DNA of 54,145 nt from DAIMZI01 sp036734025 (GTDB lineage: Bacteria; Pseudomonadota; Alphaproteobacteria; Rhizobiales; Rhodomicrobiaceae): positions 1 to 54,145 of the forward strand of contig DAIMZI010000016.1 in the NCBI GenBank assembly GCA_036734025.1, read 5' to 3'. The position numbers and the translations under genes are program-made. Shown one piece after another: positions 24,008-31,141 of this stretch (positions within the stretch are counted from its first letter, which is position 1; each line of letters begins with the position of its first letter). Below the pieces are notes generated by a model, which saw only the letters and a list, made by a program, of their open reading frames with translations, did no database searches and was not told the DNA's origin.

Positions 24008-24865
24008 ATGGCGCGATATGTCTATGTCAATGGCGCTTATGTGGAAGCGGACAAGGCAACGGTTTCGATCTTTGACCGGGGGTTCCTGTTCGCCGACGGG
24101 GTATATGAAGTGACCGCGGTCATCGGCGGGCACATGATCGACTTCGAGCAGCATCTGGCACGGCTGCGCTCATCCATGACCAAGCTCGAAATGTCGCTAC
24201 CCATGGACGACGCAGCGATCCACCACATGCATCTCGAATTGATCCGATTGAACGCTCAGCCCGATTGTGTTGTCTACATGCAGGTGACGCGTGGCGTGGC
24301 AGAGCGCGAATTTTCATACCCCGCCGATGCGACGCCGACCGTCATCGCCTTCACCCAGCCGCGCGACTATGCAAACGATGTGAATGCCGTTCGCGGGGTC
24401 AGCGTGATCACCACGCCCGACCTGCGCTGGACGCGGCGCGATATCAAGAGCATTGCGCTGCTGCCCCAGGCCATGGGCAAGCAGGAAGCGAAAAAGCGCG
24501 GCGCTTTCGAAGCCTGGATGGTTGAAGATGGCGTGGTGACGGAAGGCACCTCATCCTCGGCGTTCATCGTCACGACGGATGGCAGGATCATCACCCGCGC
24601 GCTCAGCCAGAAGATCCTGCCCGGCCTGACGCGCAGCCGCCTGCTGAGCCTCATTGACGAGATGGGACTTGAGGTCGAGGAGCGCGCCTTCACTCTGGAT
24701 GAGGCCCATGCGGCGGCCGAAGCCTTCATGACGAGCGCGTCAAGCTTCGTCCTGCCGATCGTCACGATCGACGGGCGGCCGGTGGGCGATGGCAAGCCCG
24801 GCCCCGTGGCCACGTCGCTGCGCGCTCGCTATCTTCAGTTCGCCGCACCCAGCTATGTAGGCTGA
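24008..24865 (+). CDS. D-amino-acid transaminase-type class IV aminotransferase
   Basis: This 285-residue PLP enzyme of fold type IV opens MARYVYVNGAYVEADKATVSIFDRGFLFADGVYEV, a DAAT signature. The PLP lysine lies in the segment RRDIKSIALLPQAMGKQEAKKRGAFEAWM, followed by GTSSSAFIVTTDGRIITRALSQKILPGLTRSRLL and FMTSASSFVLPIVTIDGRPVGDGKPGP. Its YMQVTRG-x-x-EREF segment fits D-alanine/D-glutamate transaminase over branched-chain or ADC-lyase enzymes, though substrates in this family are hard to predict. The start ATG 24008 is preceded by GAAGGGGA. It would supply D-amino acids for peptidoglycan or degrade them. Distinct from the ilvE copy at 16177. Confidence 0.85.
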   Translation: MARYVYVNGAYVEADKATVSIFDRGFLFADGVYEVTAVIGGHMIDFEQHLARLRSSMTKLEMSLPMDDAAIHHMHLELIRLNAQPDCVVYMQVTRGVAEREFSYPADATPTVIAFTQPRDYANDVNAVRGVSVITTPDLRWTRRDIKSIALLPQAMGKQEAKKRGAFEAWMVEDGVVTEGTSSSAFIVTTDGRIITRALSQKILPGLTRSRLLSLIDEMGLEVEERAFTLDEAHAAAEAFMTSASSFVLPIVTIDGRPVGDGKPGPVATSLRARYLQFAAPSYVG

Positions 24866-25029
24866 TCCACTTCCTGCCTGCCCGTGATTTGCCATAGTCT
24901 CGGCATGGTTTATCGTTCCTTATGAAACAAGGCAGCTTTTGAAAATATTCTTCCATTGCCCGCGCCGCGGACGCAAAAAATACGAAGTAATTTTTTCTCA
25001 TCTAGTCAATATTCCTCCATAAAACTATG

Positions 25030-25057
25030 TTGATAATCATGTGACAAGGGCTACATG
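25030..25057 (+). promoter_or_regulatory. Possible promoter of the PRC-barrel gene in an AT-rich gap
   Basis: The 257-bp gap after the transaminase gene is much more AT-rich than its surroundings, especially 24915-25060. Within it TTGATA (25030-25035) and TACATG (25052-25057) are 16 nt apart, 65 nt before the PRC-barrel gene start. A small CTCG-ACAAA-CGAG hairpin follows at 25064-25076. Confidence 0.3.
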
Positions 25058-25122
25058 AGTTGTCTCGACAAACGAGGTCTGCAAACTCGAATGGCCCCAA
25101 TATCAAAACGCAGGAGAGAAAT

Positions 25123-25632
25123 ATGCGTAAGACCGCAATGATGATCGCGCTAAGTGCTTGTCTGGCTCTGCCGGCAGTCGCCAACGCGCAAACTGTCGTG
25201 TTCATCGCCAAGCAGGAGACTAGCCTCGACCTCGCCAGCCAGATCATTGGCAGCCCCGTCACCAATCCTGCCGGGGAGACGCTTGGCGGCGTCAATAATC
25301 TGCTCGTCAATGTCGACGGCGAGATCGAAGGTATCATCATCGGGATCGGCGGCTTCCTGGGCATAGCCCAGAAGAATGTCGCGGTGCCGTTTGACCAGGT
25401 GAGCCGCACAACGGGCCAAGACGGCAAGGTCGTCATGGTGCTCGATACCGACAAGGCCGCACTCGAAGCCGCGCCCGATTTCGTCACAGCGGACAACAAG
25501 CCGCTCAGCGTCACGAAGGGCCTGCGTGAGCGCGCTAGCGAACTGGGCGAGCAGGCCCGCGAGACCTATGAAAAGGCTCGCCAGGCCGTGAGTGAAGAGT
25601 TGAGCGACGAGAAGACCGAAACGACCCAGTAA
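25123..25632 (+). CDS. Exported PRC-barrel domain protein
   Basis: This 169-residue protein has a signal peptide (MRKTAMMIALSACLALPAVANA, cleavage after ANA) and a PRC-barrel domain (about residues 36-118): IIGSPVTNPAGETLGGVNNLLVNVDGEIEGIIIGIGGFLGIAQKNVAVPFDQV. The C-terminal 45 residues are a charged helix (LRERASELGEQARETYEKARQAVSEEL), probably a coiled coil. PRC-barrel proteins of this exported kind are common in alphaproteobacteria and often stress-induced; no biochemical function is established. The start is set by AGGAG at 25112-25116. It ends in a strong terminator. Confidence 0.85.
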   Translation: MRKTAMMIALSACLALPAVANAQTVVFIAKQETSLDLASQIIGSPVTNPAGETLGGVNNLLVNVDGEIEGIIIGIGGFLGIAQKNVAVPFDQVSRTTGQDGKVVMVLDTDKAALEAAPDFVTADNKPLSVTKGLRERASELGEQARETYEKARQAVSEELSDEKTETTQ

Positions 25633-25653
25633 GTCACCACTCTCATGCAAACG

Positions 25654-25682
25654 AAAGGCCGCTCAAATGAGCGGCCTTTTTT
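25654..25682 (+). terminator. Rho-independent terminator
   Basis: AAAGGCCGCTC (25654-25664), loop AAAT, GAGCGGCCTTT (25669-25679) and a T-run to 25682 form an 11-bp GC-rich hairpin plus six Ts, 21 bp after the PRC-barrel stop codon. It is the clearest intrinsic terminator in the window. It also separates this gene from the convergent repeat protein, though in that direction the T-run is short. Confidence 0.92.
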
Positions 25683-25717
25683 GTCATTTGTCATGAAACC
25701 GGGATGTCATCCGGCTC

Positions 25718-26905
25718 CTACCTGGGCGCCTTGCGGCCCCAGACCTCGACTTCCGCCCTCCGGCGATCCCCAGCCGCGCGATAGATCAGTTCGATCCGGT
25801 TTATCACACGCCCGGCCCGACCGCGAAGTTCCAGGATGTCGGATTCATCGCCGGCTTCGATGATCCTGTCGACATCGAGTTCATCGGACTGACCATTGCC
25901 ATAAACCACACGCAAGCGGCGGAAAGCGACGTCTTCCCGCTTCACGCGGATGAGCAGCGCATCGAAGCGTCCGGCCCTGCGGCCAAGCTCGATCACATCA
26001 CGGTCGGCACGCCTGCCAACTTGCTGGCTGGCAAGCTGATCCCAGCGCGGCCCGAGCGGACGGAAACGCGCGCCAGCACGATCCAGCTTGCGCCCCCAGA
26101 CCTCGACACTGGCCTCGCGGCGTCCCGGGCCGGCGGTACGATAGATGAACTCGATCCGGTCGATGAAGCGTCCGGTCCGTCCGCGAAGCTCAAGCACATC
26201 CGACTGATTGCCGGCGTCGATCACGCGGTCGACATCAAGCTCTTCGGTTTCGCCATTGCCATAGCGGACAACCACACGGCGAAAGGCCACGTCATTGCCG
26301 CGGACACGAATGACGATACCGTCAAACCGACCCTCGCGGCGACCGACATTCAGAATATCGCGGTCTGCACGCCGGCCGACATCAAGAGAGCCGAGCTGTT
26401 CCCAGTTGCGCCCGAGCGGGCGGAAACGATCGGCGCGATCGACGGCGCGGCGCGCCTCACTGCCTAACACGATGATATTGGGCCGTCCGAAAATGCCCAA
26501 TGAACCGTAGCGAACCGTGATCGAGCGGATAATCCGGCCACGGCCATCGAACTCGATGGATGAGGTTTCCGAACCCGAGGGCAACGGTGCCCCCACACGC
26601 AAGTCTTCGGTTTCGCCGTTGCCGAACGTGATCCGCACGCCGACAAGAAGAATATTTCCATCTTCGATCCGCACTTTGACGGCATCGAAAATGCCCTCGC
26701 GGCGGCCGACCTCTATGACAAGATTACTGACGCCCTGCCGTGCTCTCTGCTCGCCCAGGACGACCCAGTCGCTGCGCTCGCCGCGGTCACGGCGATTATC
26801 TCCGCGTTCGGACCGTTCGCCTCGATCAGGGCGCTGGCCCTGCGCATACACATCCGTGCTGGTCATTACGACCAGCGCGGCAAGGAACATTATGAGATAA
26901 CGCAT
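25718..26905 (-). CDS. Exported protein of three tandem beta-rich repeats (DUF2541-like)
   Basis: This is a 395-residue protein with a signal peptide (MRYLIMFLAALVVMTSTDVYA), an Arg/Asp/Gly-rich linker (about 23-44), then three tandem repeats of about 105-115 residues. Repeats 2 and 3 are very similar: RFRPLGRNWEQLGSLDVGRRADRD / RFRPLGPRWDQLASQQVGRRADRD, GRRxGRFD, VAFRRxxVxYGNG, ELDVDRxIxAG, DxLELRGRxGRxIxRIExIYR, VEVWGRK. Repeat 1 is divergent (WVVLGEQ, GRREGIFDAVKVRIEDG, ITFGNGETEDLRVG, IIVLGSE). The pattern resembles the DUF2541 family; I am not certain of that. Likely periplasmic or surface exposed. ATG 26905 has AAGGAG about 8 nt upstream. A perfect palindrome lies in the leader. Confidence 0.72.
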   Translation of the reverse strand: MRYLIMFLAALVVMTSTDVYAQGQRPDRGERSERGDNRRDRGERSDWVVLGEQRARQGVSNLVIEVGRREGIFDAVKVRIEDGNILLVGVRITFGNGETEDLRVGAPLPSGSETSSIEFDGRGRIIRSITVRYGSLGIFGRPNIIVLGSEARRAVDRADRFRPLGRNWEQLGSLDVGRRADRDILNVGRREGRFDGIVIRVRGNDVAFRRVVVRYGNGETEELDVDRVIDAGNQSDVLELRGRTGRFIDRIEFIYRTAGPGRREASVEVWGRKLDRAGARFRPLGPRWDQLASQQVGRRADRDVIELGRRAGRFDALLIRVKREDVAFRRLRVVYGNGQSDELDVDRIIEAGDESDILELRGRAGRVINRIELIYRAAGDRRRAEVEVWGRKAPR

Positions 26906-26923
26906 AAAGCTCGCTCCTTTTGG

Positions 26924-26941
26924 CCGCCCATCGATGGGCGG
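26924..26941. repeat. Perfect 18-bp palindrome in the leader of the triple-repeat gene
   Basis: CCGCCCATCGATGGGCGG is a complete inverted repeat ending 5 nt before the AAGGAG ribosome site of the triple-repeat gene (minus strand). On the plus strand it is followed by ACCTATTTTTTC, like a terminator, but no plus-strand gene precedes it. It may be a protein-binding dyad or an RNA hairpin next to the ribosome site; both are inference. Confidence 0.6.
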
Positions 26942-27050
26942 ACCTATTTTTTCCTCGGCTAGTACGGCACTATAGCGTTCATATTGTGCGCCCGGCATGA
27001 CCGTTCATCCGATGGCGACATGGCGCGGGCTTGCGATCGTATGCTTGTGT

Positions 27051-27875
27051 CTAGCCGGTCGGATTGCAAGCGCTAATTGCTGCGCGCCAGTCGCTGTGCT
27101 CGGCTATCTTGTCCCGGAAGCATTGGATCCGCTCTTGCGCGTCTTCGGTGCCGGCGCACAAGTCGACCGCGTTCGCCCATTGCCACTCGGTGCCGCCCCC
27201 CCAATCGAGCCCGCCGCGCATCACCCGGTTGAAACACAGTCCCGGCTGCGTGGGGGCCGATGTCTGACCGCACAGTTTCCTCACATATTCAGGATTCCAT
27301 TCGGCCCCTTCCGCGCTCCACGCGATATTGCCCTGAACGAACGCCGCGCAGCTTGTCTGCTCGGTGGTCTCGGCGCGCTCGCTCAAGCGCGCTTGGGTGC
27401 AGGCCTCGGTTGCTTCACGCCGGCTCGCGCCAGTGCCGATCTGATTGGTGAAACAGGCAATGCGCTCCTGGGCGTTGCTGGTGCCGGCGCAAAGCGTGGC
27501 GGCGTCGCGCCAGCGCCAGCTATTGCCTGCGCCCCAGTTCAGCCGTCCATGCAGAACCTGATCGAAGCACAACAGCGGCTGCGCCGGCTTGGTGGTGCCG
27601 TGGCAGAGCAGATGCAAAGCAGCCTCAGTCCAGGTGCGGTCTTCCGGACGGTAGCTCCAGGAGATGTTGTTCTGGACCAGTTCGGCGCATGCGATTTCCG
27701 TGCGGCTGGTTTCCTCGGTCTGCGTATTGGCGAAAATTGCCATGATCAGCGCAACCATGACCACGACTGCAATGAGGGCGGCAACGCCCGCGACCAGCCA
27801 TTTGAGCCAGCCAGCCAATGTGCGTCCGCGCCAGCCTTCGGCGATATTGCGTGGTTTTGGGAGATCCGCGTTCAT
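27051..27875 (-). CDS. Single-pass membrane protein with duplicated six-cysteine domain
   Basis: This 274-residue protein has a short cytoplasmic N-terminus, one membrane helix (about residues 26-48, WLVAGVAALIAVVVMVALIMAIF) and two tandem extracytoplasmic repeats of about 100 residues. Each repeat has six cysteines in matching places: IAC / LLC / LLCF / TLCAGT / IACF / EAC in the first and TSC / KLC / GLCF / DLCAGT / IQCF / SAC in the second. The blocks VxxNIxWS, LCFxxVxxGxLxWGxGxxWxWxxAxxLCAGTxxAQERIxCF are shared. Three disulfides per repeat are likely. I do not recognise the family; there is no enzyme motif. It follows mutL by 37 bp on the same strand, so it may be read from that transcript. 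ATG 27875 is used; its ribosome site is weak. Confidence 0.65.
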   Translation of the reverse strand: MNADLPKPRNIAEGWRGRTLAGWLKWLVAGVAALIAVVVMVALIMAIFANTQTEETSRTEIACAELVQNNISWSYRPEDRTWTEAALHLLCHGTTKPAQPLLCFDQVLHGRLNWGAGNSWRWRDAATLCAGTSNAQERIACFTNQIGTGASRREATEACTQARLSERAETTEQTSCAAFVQGNIAWSAEGAEWNPEYVRKLCGQTSAPTQPGLCFNRVMRGGLDWGGGTEWQWANAVDLCAGTEDAQERIQCFRDKIAEHSDWRAAISACNPTG

Positions 27876-27912
27876 GGTCTGCTTCGATTTCGCTATGAAG
27901 GTGCTTGCGGGT

Positions 27913-29670
27913 TCAGCGCCGTCCGAAGAGCCGTTCGATATCGGCAAGCTTCAATTCGATATAGGTCGGGCGGCCATGATTGCACTGGCCCGAATGGGGC
28001 GTGGCCTCCATGTCGCGCAGGAGCGCGTTCATCTCATCCGGCTTCAGCCGCCGTCCGGAGCGCACACTACCATGGCAGGCGATACGCGAGCAGACCTCAA
28101 ATAGCCGCGCCTTCAGGCTGAAGCTCTGGCCTTCTGCGCGCAACTCGTCGGCCAGATCCTCGATGAGCCCCTTTATATCGCCCTGACCGAACAGGTCGGG
28201 CACGCCGTGAACCGCGATGGCTCCTGGGCCAAACGGCTCGATGATCAGGCCGAGGCGGGAAAAATCATCCGAATGCGCCATCAGCGCGTCGATGTCGCTG
28301 GCCTCCAGCTCCACGATTTCGGGGATCAGCAGCCCTTGAGAACGCGCACCGCCATTTTCCAGCGCCGCCTTCAACCGTTCATACACAAGCCGTTCATGGG
28401 CGGCGTGCTGATCCACGATGATCATGGCATCCTCGGTCTGGGCGATGATGTAGGTCTGGTGCAGTTGCGCGCGGGCGGCCCCGAGCGGGCGGGCGATGTC
28501 TTCGGGCGGCGGCTCGTCGGCAATGGTGTCGGCGCTTGGATCATCGAAATCGGTGAGCGGCGCCTGGCTCGCATCAGAAAAGCCTTGGCCTGGCCGCGCC
28601 GCGCTTGCCATTCGCGATATCTCCGCAGCCGCACCGGCCTGCCGGGCGCCGTCACCGATGCGCCTGGCGAGCAGCCCTGAAAGCGCGCCATGGACGGCGG
28701 CCCGGACGCGCGACGGATCGCGGAAGCGCACCTCGGCCTTGGTCGGGTGCACATTCACATCCACGCGCTCGGGCGGCACATGGAGAAACAGCACAAGCTG
28801 GGCAAAGCGGCCGCGCGGCAAAAAATCAGCATAGGCGCCGCGCACCGCGCTCAGCAGCAGCCGGTCGCGAACCGGGCGGCCATTGACGAAGAGATATTGC
28901 GACTGCGCCGTCGGGCGATGAGCGGTCGGTGGCGCAGCGAAACCGCAGATGCGCAGATCGGCGCCGCCGGCATCCAGCGGCATGGACTCGCGGGCGAAGT
29001 CTCTGCCCATGACGCGCTCGAGGCGATGGCGCAGCTTCGCCTCGTCGCCGGGCGGTACGGGGTCAAGCGCCAGACTGGTGCGCTCGCCAGTTACCAGCGT
29101 GAAGCCGATCGCCGGATGGGCAAGCGCCATACGCTTGATGATATCGGCGATCGCGGTGTTTTCGGCACGCTCGGATTTCATGAATTTGAGCCGCGCCGGC
29201 GTCGCATGAAACAGATCATGTACCTCCACCCACGTTCCGCCCGCAAGCGCCACCGGCCGCAAGCCGGACTTGACCCCGGCATGAACCGTGATCAGGTGCG
29301 CCTCCCCGCCGGCCGTGCGACTGGCGATGCTCAGCCGCGCGACCGCGCCGATCGAGGGTAGCGCCTCGCCGCGAAAACCCAGCGTGTCGATGTGGCTCAG
29401 ATCATCATCGCGAAGCTTGGAGGTGGCGTGCGGCTCAACGCACAGCGCCAGATCATGCGCATCCATGCCCCGGCCGTCGTCGCTGACGCGGATGAGGCCG
29501 AGACCGCCGCGATCGGTCACGATCTCGATGTGGGCCGCGCCTGCGTCGATGGCGTTTTCCACCAGTTCCTTGACCGCGCTGGCCGGGCGCTCGATGACTT
29601 CGCCGGCGGCGATCCGGTTAATCAGCCCCTGAGCGAGTTGTCGTATCGGCTGGCGCGGTACTGTCGGCAT
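27913..29670 (-). CDS. mutL: DNA mismatch repair protein MutL
   Basis: MutL couples MutS mismatch recognition to downstream repair. The GHKL ATPase motifs are intact near the N-terminus: LINRIAAGEVIERPASAVKELVENAIDAGA, VSDDGRGM, TLGFRGEALPSIGAV. The C-terminal dimerisation domain carries the endonuclease motif DQHAAHERLVYE (from about residue 420), CSRIACHGSVRSG and GQCNHGRPTYIEL, the metal-binding set seen in MutH-independent MutL. It has 585 residues, normal. Its start at 29670 lies inside the 3' end of pgi (53-bp overlap), and since the conserved IRQLAQGLINRIAAGEV begins 9 residues in, the overlap is probably real. Confidence 0.95.
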   Translation of the reverse strand: MPTVPRQPIRQLAQGLINRIAAGEVIERPASAVKELVENAIDAGAAHIEIVTDRGGLGLIRVSDDGRGMDAHDLALCVEPHATSKLRDDDLSHIDTLGFRGEALPSIGAVARLSIASRTAGGEAHLITVHAGVKSGLRPVALAGGTWVEVHDLFHATPARLKFMKSERAENTAIADIIKRMALAHPAIGFTLVTGERTSLALDPVPPGDEAKLRHRLERVMGRDFARESMPLDAGGADLRICGFAAPPTAHRPTAQSQYLFVNGRPVRDRLLLSAVRGAYADFLPRGRFAQLVLFLHVPPERVDVNVHPTKAEVRFRDPSRVRAAVHGALSGLLARRIGDGARQAGAAAEISRMASAARPGQGFSDASQAPLTDFDDPSADTIADEPPPEDIARPLGAARAQLHQTYIIAQTEDAMIIVDQHAAHERLVYERLKAALENGGARSQGLLIPEIVELEASDIDALMAHSDDFSRLGLIIEPFGPGAIAVHGVPDLFGQGDIKGLIEDLADELRAEGQSFSLKARLFEVCSRIACHGSVRSGRRLKPDEMNALLRDMEATPHSGQCNHGRPTYIELKLADIERLFGRR

Positions 29671-31027
29671 CGGCTCCGTCGGGTGTTCGCGAGCTATGGT
29701 GCGGCGCGCTCAGATAGTCGCGGGTGAGCGTCTTGCCCAACTCTACCGCCGGCTGGTCAAAAGGATCTATGCCGAGCAGGTGCGCCGCCAGAATCGTCTC
29801 CAGCATCATATGCATTAGCAAAGCGCCCAGTGAACGCTCGTCCAGCTTGTCCACATCAATGGTGCGCACCGGTCGGCCGGCCTTTACCAACGCATTGGCG
29901 ATGGCGTGCTGCTGGGCGTTCACCAGTTCACCGGCGCGGCGTCCGGCCAGATAAGGCGCGTTGGCCAACTCCGCCCATTGTGCCGGGACCGGGGCTTCCG
30001 TCTCGGTTTCGGACAAGACGCGCACAAGGGTGATGAAATGATCGTGCGGGCCATCCATGAAGAGTTGCAACTGGCTGTGCTGATCCACCGGGCCGAGCGC
30101 GGCGAGCGGCGTTGTCCCATGGCCGCCCTTGCCAAGGCTTTCCGCCCAGAGCTGAACGTACCATTGCGCGAATTTGGCCAGCCGATCGCAATAGGGCATC
30201 ATGACATTGACGCGCACACCCTTGTCCTTCGCCAGCGTAACCGCGGCAGCAGCGCCGAGCGCGGGCGCAAAGGCCGATGGCGAGGGCGCGTTCATCAGTG
30301 CGCGCAGCACGTCGCCCGCCCCCGCGCGAACTGCATGCATGTCCAGCCCGCGGCTCAGAGCGCCGACCATGCCGACATTGCTGAACACCGAAAAGCGTCC
30401 GCCGATGTCCGGATCATGATCCAGCATCGGGATCCCGAATTCGGCAAACAGCCGGCGCAGGCCATTGCTGACGCCGGACTTTTCTGGCTCCGTGATACCA
30501 AGGAACATGCGCGGGATTTCATCGGCAAGATCGGCATTGCGCACCCATTGCAGCGCGGCGAAAGCCTGCATCAGCGTCTCGGCGGTGCCGCCCGACTTGG
30601 ACACCACCACGAAGCGTGTCGTCGTCGGCTCCAGATGATCAAGGCCCACAGCCAGCGAGCGCGCGTCGAGATTGTCATGGAAACGCACCCGTGGCAGCGG
30701 CTTGCGTGTGATCGGCCGGTCGCCGGGGATCTGCCAGCCTCCCAGGCGGGCCAGCGTCTGCGCGCCCAGACTGGAGCCGCCCGTGCCGAAGATGACGAGC
30801 GTCTGCGCGCCTTGCGACAGCGCGTCAAGCGCGGCCTGCGCCTCGGCGATATCGGCGGTCTCGCCGATGATGCGAAACAGGGCGCTCGCGCCGGAGCGGA
30901 TATCCTGGCGCAGTTGCTCAAGCCGGGGCGCCAGCGTGTCGCACGCGGCCTGAAGGTGGCGGAGTTTCAGTCCGCGCTCGCCGATGGCGCTGTCCATGCA
31001 GCCATCGATGGATTGGTGGAGGGGCAT
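29618..31027 (-). CDS. pgi: Glucose-6-phosphate isomerase
   Basis: Pgi interconverts glucose-6-phosphate and fructose-6-phosphate. The sugar-phosphate-binding SIS-type motifs are present: VIFGTGGSSLGAQTLARLGG, FVVVSKSGGTAETLMQ, DIGGRFSVFSNVGMVGAL, and LGKGGHGTTPLAALGPVDQHSQLQLFMDGP with the catalytic Glu/His region. It has 469 residues from ATG 31027 (GTG 31105 would add 26). The last 25 residues (HHSSRTPDGADADSTAPADTTTRSGAD) are hydrophilic and not family-like; they are the part that overlaps mutL. Confidence 0.93.
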   Translation of the reverse strand: MPLHQSIDGCMDSAIGERGLKLRHLQAACDTLAPRLEQLRQDIRSGASALFRIIGETADIAEAQAALDALSQGAQTLVIFGTGGSSLGAQTLARLGGWQIPGDRPITRKPLPRVRFHDNLDARSLAVGLDHLEPTTTRFVVVSKSGGTAETLMQAFAALQWVRNADLADEIPRMFLGITEPEKSGVSNGLRRLFAEFGIPMLDHDPDIGGRFSVFSNVGMVGALSRGLDMHAVRAGAGDVLRALMNAPSPSAFAPALGAAAAVTLAKDKGVRVNVMMPYCDRLAKFAQWYVQLWAESLGKGGHGTTPLAALGPVDQHSQLQLFMDGPHDHFITLVRVLSETETEAPVPAQWAELANAPYLAGRRAGELVNAQQHAIANALVKAGRPVRTIDVDKLDERSLGALLMHMMLETILAAHLLGIDPFDQPAVELGKTLTRDYLSAPHHSSRTPDGADADSTAPADTTTRSGAD

Positions 31028-31141
31028 CGGCAGGTCCAAACGGTTGGTTGGGTTCAGTTTCCGCTTGTCTACCAGCCTGGAGCGCAGAAATAAATCGGTT
31101 CGCACGCAATCGTGGTCCGGGCCGCGCCCGCGCGCGGAGCT

